A program made the translations under genes and the position numbers. From Ardenticatenaceae bacterium (GTDB lineage Bacteria; Chloroflexota; Anaerolineae; Promineifilales; Promineifilaceae), in the NCBI GenBank assembly GCA_020634235.1, contig JACKCB010000002.1:496001-560000 (forward strand): 64,000 bases of DNA, in the 5' to 3' direction. The notes under the pieces were generated by a model, which ran no database searches, had not been told where the DNA came from, and saw only the letters and a program-made list of their open reading frames with translations. Of this stretch, positions 35,816-46,200 are shown in pieces. How positions within the stretch are numbered: the first letter of the stretch is position 1; each line of letters begins with the position of its first letter.

Positions 35816-37282
35816 GTGCCCAGTTCTAACCCCACCATCGTCATCTTCGGCGCATCCGGCGACCTCACCCGTCGCAAGCTGGTACCTGCCCTCTACAATC
35901 TATACCAGAAACATCGGCTCCCAACCGATTTCCGCATTGTGGGCTACGCTCGCTCGGACATGACCTCCGAGGTATTCCGCAGCGCCATGCGTGAGGCCGT
36001 CATTGAGTTTGCCACCCTGGATGAGCCAACCTGGGCCTCGTTTGCCTCCCGCCTGTACTACGTTTGCGGCCAGTATGATGACCCGGCCGGGTTTGAAAAC
36101 CTGCGCACCATCCTGGCCAGGCTCGAGCCAGAAGGAGCCGGGCGGCTCTACTACCTCTCCACCCCACCCAAGCTGTACGCCACCATCGTCCAATGCCTGG
36201 GCACCGCCCAAATGACCGGCGAAAAACAGAGCTGGCGGCGCGTCGTCATCGAGAAGCCCTTTGGCCAGGACCTGGCCTCCGCCCAGGAGCTAAACCGCAG
36301 CGTCCACACCGTCCTCGACGAGAAACAGATCTACCGTATCGACCACTACCTGGGCAAAGAGACCGTCCAGAACCTGCTCGTCTTTCGCTTTGCCAACGCC
36401 ATCTTCGAACCCATCTGGAACCGCAACTACATCAGCAACGTCCAGATCACTGCCGCCGAATCCGTGGACGTGGCCCATCGTGCCGGCTATTACGACGGCG
36501 TGGGCGTGCTGCGCGACATGTTCCAGAACCACCTCATGCAGCTCCTGGCCCTCACCAGCATGGAACCCCCCGCCTCCTTCGACGCCGACGCCCTGCGCAA
36601 CGAAAAAGTGAAAGTCTTTGCCGCCATCCGGCCCTATACCACCGAAGAGGTGGCCTACCGCACCGTGCGCGGCCAGTATCGCACCTATCGCGACGCCGAG
36701 GGTGTTGCCCCCCGGTCAGAAACACCCACCTACGCCGCCCTACAAATCAGCATCGACAACTGGCGCTGGCAGGGCGTGCCCTTCTACTTGCGCTCCGGCA
36801 AAGCATTGCAAGCCAAAACAACCGAAATCGTCATTCGTTTTAAGCGCCCGCCCCACATGATGTTCCCCATCCCGGCCGAGGACAAACTGCGCTCCAACTA
36901 CCTGGCCATCTGTGTCCAGCCAGACGAAGGCATTCACCTGCGCTTCGAAGCCAAGCAGCCCGACACCGCGGCCGGGATGCGCTCAGTAGATATGGAGTTC
37001 CACTACGACGAGGCGTTTGGCCCCCGCGCCATCCCCGAGGCGTATGAGCGGCTGCTGCTAGACGCGCTCAACGGTGACGCCGCCCTCTTCACCCGCGCCG
37101 ACGAGATTGAGTTGTCCTGGCGGCTGATGGACTCCGTCCTGCGCGGCTGGGAATCGCCCCAGGCCGCGCCGCTGGCTTTCTACGAATCAGGGAGTTGGGG
37201 GCCAGACGAAGCGGACAAGCTGCTGGCGCGCGACAACCACCACTGGACGCAAGGGTGCAGCCACACTCCCACCACCCCATAG
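35816..37282 (+). CDS. zwf: glucose-6-phosphate 1-dehydrogenase
   Basis: Oxidises glucose-6-P to 6-phosphogluconolactone, making NADPH. The 488-residue protein has the coenzyme fingerprint VIFGASGDLTRRKLVPALYNLY (about 10-31), the EKPFGQDL region and the substrate motif RIDHYLGKETVQNLLVFRF (about 173-191). The start is a GTG at 35816 with AAGGAGG five bases upstream; an in-frame GTG at 35795 would include the ribosome-binding site as codons. The gene ends before an inverted repeat and converges with glgA. Confidence 0.94.
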   Translation: MPSSNPTIVIFGASGDLTRRKLVPALYNLYQKHRLPTDFRIVGYARSDMTSEVFRSAMREAVIEFATLDEPTWASFASRLYYVCGQYDDPAGFENLRTILARLEPEGAGRLYYLSTPPKLYATIVQCLGTAQMTGEKQSWRRVVIEKPFGQDLASAQELNRSVHTVLDEKQIYRIDHYLGKETVQNLLVFRFANAIFEPIWNRNYISNVQITAAESVDVAHRAGYYDGVGVLRDMFQNHLMQLLALTSMEPPASFDADALRNEKVKVFAAIRPYTTEEVAYRTVRGQYRTYRDAEGVAPRSETPTYAALQISIDNWRWQGVPFYLRSGKALQAKTTEIVIRFKRPPHMMFPIPAEDKLRSNYLAICVQPDEGIHLRFEAKQPDTAAGMRSVDMEFHYDEAFGPRAIPEAYERLLLDALNGDAALFTRADEIELSWRLMDSVLRGWESPQAAPLAFYESGSWGPDEADKLLARDNHHWTQGCSHTPTTP

Positions 37283-37284
37283 AA

Positions 37285-37332
37285 CGTGATTCGTGATTCG
37301 TGAGCCAGGTGCCCTACGAATCACGAATCACG
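37285..37332. repeat. 17-bp inverted repeat between zwf and glgA
   Basis: Arms CGTGATTCGTGATTCGT (37285-37301) and its exact complement (37316-37332) surround a 14-base loop. Each arm is itself a tandem GTGATTC duplication. No T tract is present. It may act as a bidirectional terminator or be an interspersed repeat. Confidence 0.6.
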
Positions 37333-37352
37333 CCCCTGCAACTTACCTCAAT

Positions 37353-38798
37353 TTACGACTGGTGCCGGGCAATGGCCTGGCGGTAGAGAGCCTCATACCC
37401 TTCCGCCGACTTAGCCCAGGAGTAATCGGCCGCCATGCCGTTAAGCTGAATCTGCCGCCAGCCGGCCCGATCCGTGTTATAGACGTAGGTCGCCCGCTGC
37501 ATCGCCTGCCAGAAATCGCCGGCCGTGTGGTGCCGGAAGGTAAAGCCCGTCTCGCCCTCCAGCACCGTGTCGGCCAGGCCACCGGTCGCCTTCACCAGGG
37601 GTACAGAGCCATAGCGCATGGCAATGAGCTGCCCCAGGCCGCACGGCTCAAAAAGCGAGGGCATGATGAAGATGTCGCTGCCGGCGTAGATAAGCGGCGC
37701 CAGGTTGGCATTGTAGGCCAGGACGGCGGTCATCTTGTCCCGGTGATAGCCGGCCAACTGGGCCAACATCTGCTCATATTCCGGGGCACCGGTGCCCAAA
37801 ACCACAAATTGAGCATCGCCGGCAAAGCCATTCATGAGCAAATGAAGGACGTGACCGGTGATGTCCAACCCTTTCTGGTAGTCCAGGCGGCTGACCATGG
37901 CCACCAGCGGTACGTAATCCTTCTGGGGTAAGCCGAGGTAAGCTTGCAGGGCATGGCGGTTGCTTTTGCGCTCTTGCAGCCGTTCGGCATCGTACCGGGC
38001 GACCAGGCGCGGGTCCCCGGCCGGGTCCCACACCCCATAATCCAACCCATTCAGAATGCCAGATAGATCACGCCCACGGTAGCGCAGCAAGCCATCCAGC
38101 CCCGCCCCACCCATCGGCGTCGTAATCTCCTGCGCGTAGGTTGGGCTAACCGTGTTCACCAACGTCGCGTGGTAAATGCCCCGCGCCATAAAGTTCACCT
38201 CGCCATACCCCTCCTCGCGCAGCCCATGCGTTTGCAGCCCCAGGTAGTCAAAAATCTGCCAGCCCGTCCGCCCCTGGTGGGCCAGGTTGTGGATGGTGAA
38301 CAGCGTGGGCATATTGGCATAGCGCGGGTCCACCTGACCGGCCGTTGCCAGCCAGGTAATGGCCGGTGCGGTGTGCCAGTCATGGGCATGGACCACATCC
38401 GGCCGCCACGCCAGCGCAGCCACCATCAAGTCCAGGGCAGCCCGGCTGTAGAAAGCAAAGCGGTACGGGTCATCCCCATAGCCATAGACCTGCGGCCGGT
38501 CAAACAGGTGGTGCTGGGCAATGAAGTAAATGGGGACATCGCTGTCTGGCAGGCGGCCTTCAAAGACCCCGGCCGGGATCAATCCCGCCCCCGTCGGCAC
38601 ATTCAACTGCAGCGGCAGCGCCGTCACCCCCTCATACCCCTGCTCAATCTTGCGGTAAGCCGGCATCACCACCCGCACATCATGCCCCAACTGCCGCAGC
38701 GCCTTCGGCAGCGAACCACCCACATCCCCCAGGCCCCCCGTCTTGGCAAACGGATCCACCTCCGCACTCAGGAACAAAATCTTCAGTGAAGTCGCCAT
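37353..38798 (-). CDS. glgA: glycogen synthase (ADP-glucose, GT5)
   Basis: Extends alpha-1,4-glucan chains from ADP-glucose. At 481 residues it is the usual GlgA length. The N-terminal KILFLSAEVDPFAKTGGLGDVGGSLPKAL contains the KTGGL substrate loop. The C-terminal half has VPLVAMVSRLDYQKGLDI, and IFIMPSLFEPCGLGQL with the acid/base Glu, and a second T-x-G-G-L loop at KATGGLADTV. It lies 44 nt after the ATP-grasp gene on the same strand. Confidence 0.95.
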   Translation of the reverse strand: MATSLKILFLSAEVDPFAKTGGLGDVGGSLPKALRQLGHDVRVVMPAYRKIEQGYEGVTALPLQLNVPTGAGLIPAGVFEGRLPDSDVPIYFIAQHHLFDRPQVYGYGDDPYRFAFYSRAALDLMVAALAWRPDVVHAHDWHTAPAITWLATAGQVDPRYANMPTLFTIHNLAHQGRTGWQIFDYLGLQTHGLREEGYGEVNFMARGIYHATLVNTVSPTYAQEITTPMGGAGLDGLLRYRGRDLSGILNGLDYGVWDPAGDPRLVARYDAERLQERKSNRHALQAYLGLPQKDYVPLVAMVSRLDYQKGLDITGHVLHLLMNGFAGDAQFVVLGTGAPEYEQMLAQLAGYHRDKMTAVLAYNANLAPLIYAGSDIFIMPSLFEPCGLGQLIAMRYGSVPLVKATGGLADTVLEGETGFTFRHHTAGDFWQAMQRATYVYNTDRAGWRQIQLNGMAADYSWAKSAEGYEALYRQAIARHQS

Positions 38799-38842
38799 CC
38801 TAATCCCTCTCTAACGTATGAACGGGCCGATGGGCCACCGCC

Positions 38843-39901
38843 CTACGTACTCATGTCGTACCGCTCAATCGCCTCATCCAGAATGCGATTGACCAGGTAT
38901 TCATAGCTCCAGCCGGCCGCCTTACCCTCAATACACAGGTCCGAGTATTCCGGATTTAGCCCCGGCAGCGGATTAATCTCCAAAATATACGGCTTATTAC
39001 CATCCTCCGCATCCAGGCGAAAATCCACCCGGGCCACATCCCGGCAGCCGGTCACCCGGAAGGTGGCCGCCGTCAGCCAGTTCAGGTCCTCCACCAGCTC
39101 CGCCGGCAGCGGTGCCGGGCACAGGTAATGAAACTCATGGGCCATCTCCGTCTTGATGCGGCTGGTATACACACCTGCTTCCTCCTTCGGGTAACGGCTC
39201 ATGTCCACCTCCAGCGGCGGCAAAAAATGCAACCCCCGCTGAATACGGGGCGCATCTTCATTCTCCGGCATGCGCCAGGCCACCGGCGACGCAAGGTTGC
39301 CCACCACCCCCACCGTCACCTCCCGGCCGTCAATAAAGCGCTCCGCCAACACCGGCTGGTCGTAGCGGTCAAACAGGCGGCGCAATTGGGTGCGCAGTTG
39401 CCCCTCATCATACACAATCGATTCTGCCGTAACCCCCATGCCGGTGCCCTCGCGGCTGGGCTTCACAAACAGCGGAAAGCGCATGTCCGGGTCCAGATGC
39501 TCATTCACCCGTTCAAAAGTCTGGAACGGCGGCGTAGGCAGCTTGTGGTAAGCCAGAATCCGTTTGGTCATCGGCTTATCCAGCGCCAGCGCCAGCGTCA
39601 ACACATCAGAACCGGTATAGGGCACGCGCATGGTGTCCAGCAGCGCCGGCACCACCGCTTCGCGGGCATTGCCAAAATGCCCTTCACAAATATTAAAACA
39701 GATCTCCGGCTTGAACTTGCGCAGGCTGTCATAGAGCGACACGTCCCCTTCCAAAAAAGTGGCCTCGTGTCCGCCCGCCGCCAGCGCCTCCAGAATCGCT
39801 TGAATCGTCTCTTCGCTGTCCAAATCATCCCAACGGTCCGGTGACATGTTGGGCCAGGTTGGGGCATTCTTCTTCAGGTTAGCCAATAGGGCAACGCGCA
39901 T
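38843..39901 (-). CDS. D-alanine-D-alanine ligase-like ATP-grasp protein
   Basis: A 352-residue ATP-grasp enzyme joining an amino acid to an amine with ATP. The central and C-terminal ATP-grasp domains contain FPLFVKPSREGTGMGVTAESIV, VLAERFIDGREVTVGVVGN and the metal-binding DVARVDFRLDAEDGNKPYILEINPLPGLNP. The N-terminus (PEICFNICEGHFGNAREAVVPALLDTMRVPYTGSD) resembles Ddl. The true substrate may differ from D-Ala; no cell-wall gene is next to it. The ATG at 39901 follows AGAGGTAAGA. It is co-directional with glgA, 44 nt apart. Confidence 0.85.
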   Translation of the reverse strand: MRVALLANLKKNAPTWPNMSPDRWDDLDSEETIQAILEALAAGGHEATFLEGDVSLYDSLRKFKPEICFNICEGHFGNAREAVVPALLDTMRVPYTGSDVLTLALALDKPMTKRILAYHKLPTPPFQTFERVNEHLDPDMRFPLFVKPSREGTGMGVTAESIVYDEGQLRTQLRRLFDRYDQPVLAERFIDGREVTVGVVGNLASPVAWRMPENEDAPRIQRGLHFLPPLEVDMSRYPKEEAGVYTSRIKTEMAHEFHYLCPAPLPAELVEDLNWLTAATFRVTGCRDVARVDFRLDAEDGNKPYILEINPLPGLNPEYSDLCIEGKAAGWSYEYLVNRILDEAIERYDMST

Positions 39902-40075
39902 TCTTACCTCTTTAAGCAATAGTCAGGGTCAGTGTCCCTCTGGCACCGGCGTAATCAAGATTGGACCCATTTGCTGCGGATGCCATGAGACAAAAACTGA
40001 GTCGTCATGATTGTCCATCATTTGCCAATTAGATTCAACACCGCTTGCGCTGCCCGATTGAACTGATAGGCGTCA

Positions 40076-40139
40076 AGTGCCAGGCACCGGGCAACAAAAC
40101 TTGCTTTGCCTGACACCGTTTCGCCCTGTGCCTGGCACT
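40076..40139. repeat. 12-bp inverted repeat in the ATP-grasp/LysM gap
   Basis: AGTGCCAGGCAC (40076-40087) and GTGCCTGGCACT (40128-40139) are exact complements 40 bases apart; each arm is itself nearly palindromic. It lies in the 465-base gap 39902-40366, which also holds MITE copy 3 and a -10-like TAAAAT at 40335-40340 upstream of the LysM gene. Confidence 0.55.
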
Positions 40140-40149
40140 CGTCTACAAA

Positions 40150-40293
40150 CAGCAATTCCAAATTTGGAGCTGGTTCATTTTCAACAAACTCATCTTTGCA
40201 AATCTACCGCGTATTGCTGACCAACCTCAGGGGCGCGGGGCGCGAAGCGCCCTCGCGCGGGTCAGCGCCAGAAGGCCATCATTGGAATTGCTC
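40150..40293. mobile_element. MITE-like element, copy 3 (144 bp, reversed)
   Basis: Terminal inverted repeats AGCAATTCCAA (40151-40161) and its complement (40282-40292) are a variant of the ends of copies 1 and 2. The interior contains GCGCGGGGCGCGAAGCGCCC, which is the complement of the GC-rich stem in copy 1, so this copy lies in the opposite orientation. A 9-bp target duplication with one mismatch flanks it: GTCTACAAA (40141-40149) and GCCTACAAA (40294-40302). It is the shortest of the three. Confidence 0.7.
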
Positions 40294-40366
40294 GCCTACA
40301 AAAGCACATATTTCCTCTTTGCCCACGATACGGGTAAAATAGCGCCATTAACTCAGAGGAGACGCT

Positions 40367-41185
40367 ATGTCCGTTCGTCGCATGCTGCCCTTTATCTTGA
40401 TCAACATCCTGGTCTCGGCCACGGTGGTGCTGGTAATGCTTACCTGGTGGGAGCGACGCCAGGAGGAGAATGTGGCCGATGCCGCGGCCACTGTTTTGCA
40501 GCTCACACCCCCGGCCGGGACCGGCACCAACGCCCCCCTGGCCACTACCAACCCAGGCAGCGCCTCCCAACCCACCGCCGAAACCCAGACCAACAACAAC
40601 GGCCAAACCCTGTACCAGGTCAAAGCCGGCGACACCCTGGGCGGCATCGCCCAGCAGTTCGACGTAGCCATTGAAGACATCGTGGCCGCCAACAACCTGG
40701 ACAACCCCAACCTCCTCGACGTTGGCCAGGAGCTGATCATCCCCGAAGCGGGCTTTGCCGCAGGCGAAGGTGAAGGCGAGCCTGCCGCCACCACCGCCCC
40801 CACCCCCGCCCCGGCCGGGGCCACCGCCAGCCCCGCCCCCATCCCCACCGAAGAGCCACTCGACCAGGGCGTCATCATCGTCGAAATCACCGAAGTCATC
40901 GGCGTAGGCGACCTGGCCACCGAAGCCGTCTCCATCGCCAACTTCGGCGACCGCGCCGTTGCCCTGCAGGGTTGGGAACTGGCCGACAGCGCCGGCCACA
41001 TCTACACCTTCGGCCAGGTCACCCTGTTTGGCGAAGGGGCCGCCATCCTCATCCACACCGAGACCGGCCGGGACGGCCCCTCCGACCTCTACTGGGGGCT
41101 GGAAGAAGCCATCTGGCAGTCCGGCGCCACCGTCACCCTGCGCGATGCCACCGGCACCGTACAGGCCACCTTCAACATCCCATGA
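40367..41185 (+). CDS. membrane-anchored LysM and lamin-tail (LTD) protein
   Basis: A 272-residue envelope protein. An N-terminal TM (about 8-27) anchors it. A Thr/Asn-rich linker leads to a LysM domain (about 83-128, LYQVKAGDTLGGIAQQFDVAIEDIVAANNLDNPNLLDVGQELIIP) that binds peptidoglycan-type glycans. A Pro/Ala linker follows, then a lamin-tail-like beta domain (about 165-272, ITEVIGVGDLATEAVSIANFGDRAVALQGWELAD). An AGAGGAGA precedes the ATG. The stop overlaps the start of the next gene by ATGA, so the two are coupled. Confidence 0.85.
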   Translation: MSVRRMLPFILINILVSATVVLVMLTWWERRQEENVADAAATVLQLTPPAGTGTNAPLATTNPGSASQPTAETQTNNNGQTLYQVKAGDTLGGIAQQFDVAIEDIVAANNLDNPNLLDVGQELIIPEAGFAAGEGEGEPAATTAPTPAPAGATASPAPIPTEEPLDQGVIIVEITEVIGVGDLATEAVSIANFGDRAVALQGWELADSAGHIYTFGQVTLFGEGAAILIHTETGRDGPSDLYWGLEEAIWQSGATVTLRDATGTVQATFNIP

Positions 41186-41403
41186 GCGAACGTGGTCTGG
41201 TAGACCGCAAAGGCGAGCTGTTCGCCTGGCTGCGCGGCAGCACCCTCTACACCCTGGACGACCAGCCCTCCGGCCGGATCGAGGGCGGCTACGTCGTCGA
41301 CCTGGCCGGCAGCCCCGTCTGGCGCGTCTACGGCGACGGCGTCTACACCCTGGACGGCTTCGAACCCATCGGCTACTTCACCAGCGAACGGCAAACACGT
41401 TAG
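41182..41403 (+). CDS. small 4-fold beta-flower-like protein
   Basis: A 73-residue protein made of four short repeats of the type hxDxxGxxhxxhxG (VDRKGELFAWLRG, LDDQPSGRIEGG, LAGSPVWRVYGDG, LDGFEPIGYFTS). This pattern resembles the 4-fold beta flower domain, a small protein fold of unknown role. Its ATG overlaps the LysM stop, so it is translated with it. The DNA for its N-terminus resembles the palindromic element at 55539-55599. Confidence 0.75.
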   Translation: MSERGLVDRKGELFAWLRGSTLYTLDDQPSGRIEGGYVVDLAGSPVWRVYGDGVYTLDGFEPIGYFTSERQTR

Positions 41404-41454
41404 CCAACCCTTCAGCGCCCAACTCACCCGCGAAACACCCCCAGGAGGATCAAC

Positions 41455-42342
41455 ATGCGATTAGGCGCCCATATCAGTACCGCCGGCGGCTTATTCCGCG
41501 CCTTTGGCCGGGCCGAGGAAGTCGGCTGCGACACCATGCTCATCTTCACCAAAAGCAACCGCCAATGGCAGGCCAAACCCCTCACCCCCGAAGACATTGC
41601 CCAATACAAAGAAACCGCCGCCGCCAGCCCAATCCGGCCGGTGGCCGTCCACGCCAGCTACCTCATCAACGTCGCCTCCCCCGACGAAGCGCTGTGGGAA
41701 AAATCCTACCAGGCCCTGAAAATCGAGCTGCTGCGCGCCGACGTACTGGACATTCCCTTTCTCACTTTCCATCCCGGCTCCCACGTCGGCTCCGGCGAAG
41801 CGGCCGGCCTGGCCCAGATTGCCCGTGCCCTGCGCCGCCTCATAGACGAAACACCCGACTGCCACACCACCCTTTGCCTGGAGACAATGGCCGGCCAGGG
41901 CACCAACATCGGCAGCCGCTTTGAACATCTCGCTTACCTGCTAGAACACGGCGACCCCGGCCGGGCTGCCCACCGCCTCGGTGTCTGCTTCGATACCTGC
42001 CACGTCTTCTCCGCCGGTTACGACATCCGCACCCCCGACACCTACGCCGCCACCATGGCCGAGTTCGACCGGATCATCGGGCTAGACCGCCTGCAATGCT
42101 TCCACTTCAACGACAGCAAACACCCCCTGGGCGACGGCAAAGACCGCCACGAACACATCGGCCAGGGGCACATCGGGCGCGCCGGCTTCGCCAACTTCGT
42201 CAACGACCCGCGCTGGGCCAACCACGCCGCCCACCTGGAAACCCCCAAAACCGAAAAGGACGACAACGGCCAGGAAATCGAGATGGACGCCACCAACCTG
42301 GCCACCCTGCGCGCCCTGCGCCACAGCACCCCGGCCGGGTAG
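41455..42342 (+). CDS. nfo: endonuclease IV (AP endonuclease)
   Basis: Zinc enzyme that cuts DNA 5' to abasic sites in base excision repair. The 295-residue TIM barrel contains RLGAHISTAGGL at the N-terminus, LTFHPGSHVGSGEA, CLETMAGQGTNIG, GVCFDTCHVFSAGYDI and CFHFNDSKHPLGDGKDRHEHIGQGHIG. These supply the His, Glu and Asp zinc ligands. AGGAGG lies eight bases upstream of the ATG. Length and motifs are standard. Confidence 0.95.
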   Translation: MRLGAHISTAGGLFRAFGRAEEVGCDTMLIFTKSNRQWQAKPLTPEDIAQYKETAAASPIRPVAVHASYLINVASPDEALWEKSYQALKIELLRADVLDIPFLTFHPGSHVGSGEAAGLAQIARALRRLIDETPDCHTTLCLETMAGQGTNIGSRFEHLAYLLEHGDPGRAAHRLGVCFDTCHVFSAGYDIRTPDTYAATMAEFDRIIGLDRLQCFHFNDSKHPLGDGKDRHEHIGQGHIGRAGFANFVNDPRWANHAAHLETPKTEKDDNGQEIEMDATNLATLRALRHSTPAG

Positions 42343-42450
42343 CCACAACCAACACCCATTGGCCAATTCCGCCCGGCAAAGCTATCATTGGCCAACATCC
42401 ACCAACAGCCGCCGCCCGCCAGCCAAAACAGAGCGGCAACTGGACCAGGC

Positions 42451-43260
42451 ATGAGCGACAAACTAAGCATTTCCGCCTTCTTCCCGGCCTACAACGACGC
42501 CGGCACCATCCCCAGCATGGTCATCACCGTGCTGCTCACCCTGCGCGAGATCAGCGACGACTACGAGGTCATCGTCATCAACGACGGCAGCAAAGACCAC
42601 ACCGCCCAGGTTCTGGACGAACTGGCCCGCGTCTACCCCCACGAAGTACGCATTGTGCACCACGTCAAGAATCGTGGCTACGGCGGCGCCCTGCGCTCCG
42701 GCTTTGCCAGCGCCAGCAAAGAGTGGATCTTCTACACCGACGGCGACGCCCAATACGACCCCCGCGAACTAAAAAACCTGGCCGCCCTGGCCAATGATCA
42801 GATCGACTTCATCAACGGTTGGAAGATCGAGCGCAACGACCCCCTGCACCGCATCATCATCGGCCGTCTCTACCAATACATCATCAAGATCACCTTTGGG
42901 CTAAAGCTCAAAGACGTCGACTGCGACTTCCGCCTCATGCGCCGCAGCGTCTTCGACAAAGTCCAGCTCACCGCCGACAGCGGCGTCATCTGCGTGGAGC
43001 TGATGAAAAAAGTACAAGACACCGGCTGCCGCCTGACCGAAACCCCGGTACACCATTACCACCGCGCCTACGGCCAATCCCAATTTTTCAACTTCCGCCG
43101 CCTGGCAGAAGTTGCCCGCGATTTGGGCAAGCTGTGGCTGCGATTGGTTGTGCGCAAAGAGCATCTGCAGCCCGCCACCGCCGAAACCACCGCCGGGCTG
43201 CCACCGGGAACCAAATCAGAAGCCGTGGCCGACCCCGGCCGGGCCAACACCATCCCCTAG
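42451..43260 (+). CDS. DPM1-type family 2 glycosyltransferase
   Basis: A 269-residue GT-A enzyme resembling polyprenyl-phosphate hexose synthases. Motifs are LSISAFFPAYNDAGTIPSM (N-terminus), DYEVIVINDGSKDHT (about 35-49), GYGGALRSGFASASKEWIFYTDGDAQYDPREL (DGDAQ metal site) and the acceptor-loop motif DVDCDFRLMRR. No TM segment is present, as in soluble Dpm1. It lies 21 nt before a large GT-C-type gene; a lipid-linked sugar made here is the likely donor for that enzyme. The ATG at 42451 is preferred over 42388, which has no similarity upstream. Confidence 0.9.
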   Translation: MSDKLSISAFFPAYNDAGTIPSMVITVLLTLREISDDYEVIVINDGSKDHTAQVLDELARVYPHEVRIVHHVKNRGYGGALRSGFASASKEWIFYTDGDAQYDPRELKNLAALANDQIDFINGWKIERNDPLHRIIIGRLYQYIIKITFGLKLKDVDCDFRLMRRSVFDKVQLTADSGVICVELMKKVQDTGCRLTETPVHHYHRAYGQSQFFNFRRLAEVARDLGKLWLRLVVRKEHLQPATAETTAGLPPGTKSEAVADPGRANTIP

Positions 43261-43281
43261 CGCCCCCCTAACCCTGCTACC

Positions 43282-46200
43282 ATGCGCCAGCTCCGCCCCC
43301 ACGTTGGTCCGCTGCTAATCTGGAGCCTCATCTGCGCCCTCTTCTTGGCCACCCTGCTGCTTGGCCGCGAGCGGCTGCCCAGCGGCGACTTCGCCGGCCA
43401 GTTCCACGCCTTCGGCCGCTTCCAGGCCCAAGAGATGACCCAGGGGCGGCTGCCCCTGTGGCTGCCCGGCAGCCAGGCCGGCACCCCCTTCGCCGCCGAC
43501 ACCCAGGCCGCCACCTTCTACCTGCCCCGCTGGCTAACCATCGCCCTCAGCGCCCCCTGGCATTTCCCGCTGCAAGCGCTGCAACTGGAAGCGGCGGCCC
43601 ACATCTGGCTGGCCGGCCTCTTCACCTACGCCCTGGCCTACGACCTGACCCGGCGGCGCGAAGCCGCCCTGCTGGCCGCCGTGGCCTTTGGCCTGGGCGG
43701 CTACCTCACCGCCTACCCCTTGCAGCAGTTGGCCGTGCTAGAAAGCATCACCTGGCTGCCCCTGGTTTTGTGGCTGCTGCGGCGCGGCGTGCACAGCCCC
43801 CGGCCGGTGCCCTGGCTCAGCGCCGCCGCCCTGGCCCTGGGGCTGAGCGCCCTGGCCGGCCACCCCCAGACCTGGCTGCACATCTGCTACCTGGCCGCCG
43901 CCTACTACCTCTTCCTGGCCATTCGCGCCCGCTGGGCGTGGCGCTGGGTGCTGGGCCTGGGGCTGCTGGTGGGCGGCCTGGCCGTGGGCGTGGCCATGGC
44001 CGAACTGCTCCCGGCCGGGGTGCTGGCCCTCCAATCCACCCGCAGCGACGTCACCTACCAGTTCGTGGCCAGCGGCATCCCCCTGCAAGATTACCTGCAA
44101 CTGCTCCTGCCCGGCGCCTTCTCCCAATGGGTGCCCCAGTTCGCCGGGCTGGCCACCTTCGTCCTGGCCCTCATCGCCTGGCTGGGGCGCAAGCAAAGCC
44201 CCACCGCCGCCGACGGCTCCCGGCCGGGGCACAGCGAAATCCTCTTCTGGAGCGCCACCGCCCTGCTGGCCGGCTGGCTGGCCCTGGGCGACGCCGGCAT
44301 CCTGTTCCAGGCCGCCTACCGGCTGCTGCCCGGCTTCAGCCTCTTCCGCCAGCAAGAGCGGCTGCTGGGGCTGGTTAGCCTTAGCCTGGCCCTGCTGGCC
44401 GCCCAGGGGCTGGCCCTCTGGTGGCAGGCCAGCCGCGAGACCCGCCGCCAATGGACCCGCAAAGCCGTCTTGGTCAGTGCCGGGCTGCTGCTGCTGGGTC
44501 TGGTCTACCTGGCCCTGGACCCCAACCAGGCCGGCCAGCCGTGGCCGGCCCTCTGGCTGCGCCAGGCCGCCGGGCTGGCCCTGGTCTGGCTGCTGCTGGG
44601 TGACTGGCTGCCCCGGCTGCGGCCATCGCGCAGCGCGCCGCTGCTCATTGGGCTGCTGGCCATCGACCTCTACCTGGGCACGCTGGGCAGCATTGGCCGG
44701 CAGCTCGGCTCGCCCAACGCCTACTGGCCCACGCCTGGCTGGCTGCAGCGCCTGCAAGCCAACCTGGCCGCCGAGCCGCTGGCGCGCATCGACTCGCGCA
44801 ACCTGTTCCACGCCAATCTCGGCCCCCTTTACGGCCTGGAGGATGTTCACAGCATCAGCCCGCTGAAGCTGCGCCGCCTGGCCGAGTTCCAGAAGCTGCC
44901 CATCACCGTCCGCTGGCAGCTTTTGGGGGTGCGCTACGTGCTCGATTACGCGCCGCCCGACCCGGCCGCGCTGCCCGTGGACGAGATCAAGGAGAGCATC
45001 TACCCCGACCGGACGATTTATGCCCAGGTCTTCCGTTACGACCAGCCCCGGCCGCGGGCCTGGCTGGCTTACCGCACCACCCTGGTAAACAGCCCGGAGG
45101 AAGCGCGCCAGCGGCTGGCCGCGCCCGATTTCGACCCGGCCGGGGAAGTAGTCTTGCACACTCCGCTGCCCGAACTGGCGGCCATCACCCCGCCAGCCAC
45201 GCCGCCCAGCGTGGAAACCACGCGCCTGGACGGCCGCACCCTGCGCATCCGCGTGCAGACGGCCACCCCCGGCTTCCTGGTCATCAGCGAATGGGATTAC
45301 CCCGGCTGGCAAATGCGCCGCGATGGGCAGCGGGTGCCCCTCTACCCGGCCGATTTCGCCCTGCAAGGGGTGTTCGCCCCGGCCGGGAGCCATGAGTTCA
45401 TCTTGCAGTTCCGCCCCTGGGATGTGCCCATGGGGGTCATTATCTCGCTGGCCGCGCTGCTGGCCGGGCTGCTGCTGGCCGGGCGCTGGCAGCCGGCCAT
45501 CCCCCGCCGCGCTCAACCGGCGGCCAAACCCGTCCCCGCAGCGGCTGCCGCGCCCCGGCCGGGGTTGGCCCTTATCCTCCACCGCCACTGGCGCCCCCTG
45601 CTGCTGGCCCTCACCCTGCTGGGCTACGGCCTGCGCATGGCCCACCTGGGGCTGCAAGAGCTGCGCGGCGACGAGGCATACAGCTACCCCTTCACCACCA
45701 TGCCCCTGCGCGACGTGCTGCCCAACCTGGTTTACATCGGCGAAGAGCACGCCCCGCTGCACTACCTGCTGCTGAATGTGTGGACCGGCCAGTTTGGCGA
45801 CAGCGAGTTTGTGATGCGCTACCTGGCCGTCATCCCGGCCGTGTTGGGCATTCCCCTGGTCTTTTTCCTGGGGCGGCGCGTGGGCGGGGTGACGCTGGGC
45901 TTTTTGGTGGCCAGCCTCGTCACCGTGTCACAGTCGCTGGTGTGGCTGGGGCAGGATGTGCGCAACCAGTACGTGGCCACCATCTTTTTCAGCACCCTGG
46001 CCACGCTGCTGCTGCTGCGGGCGGTGGCCCGGCCGGGTTGGCGGCAGTGGGGCTGGTATGCCCTGGCCTGCGCCCTGACCATGTACAGCCATTACTATGG
46101 CATTTTTGCCCTGCTGGCCCATGGGCTGTACCTGGTGGCCGAACCGGCCCACCGCCGCCATCTGCGCCGTTGGGTCCCGGCCGGGCTGCTGGCGGCCATC

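Noticed and set aside
43738..45762. Open frame of about 670 codons on the minus strand
   Set aside because: Antisense to the GT39 fusion, Gly/Gln-rich, with no family features.
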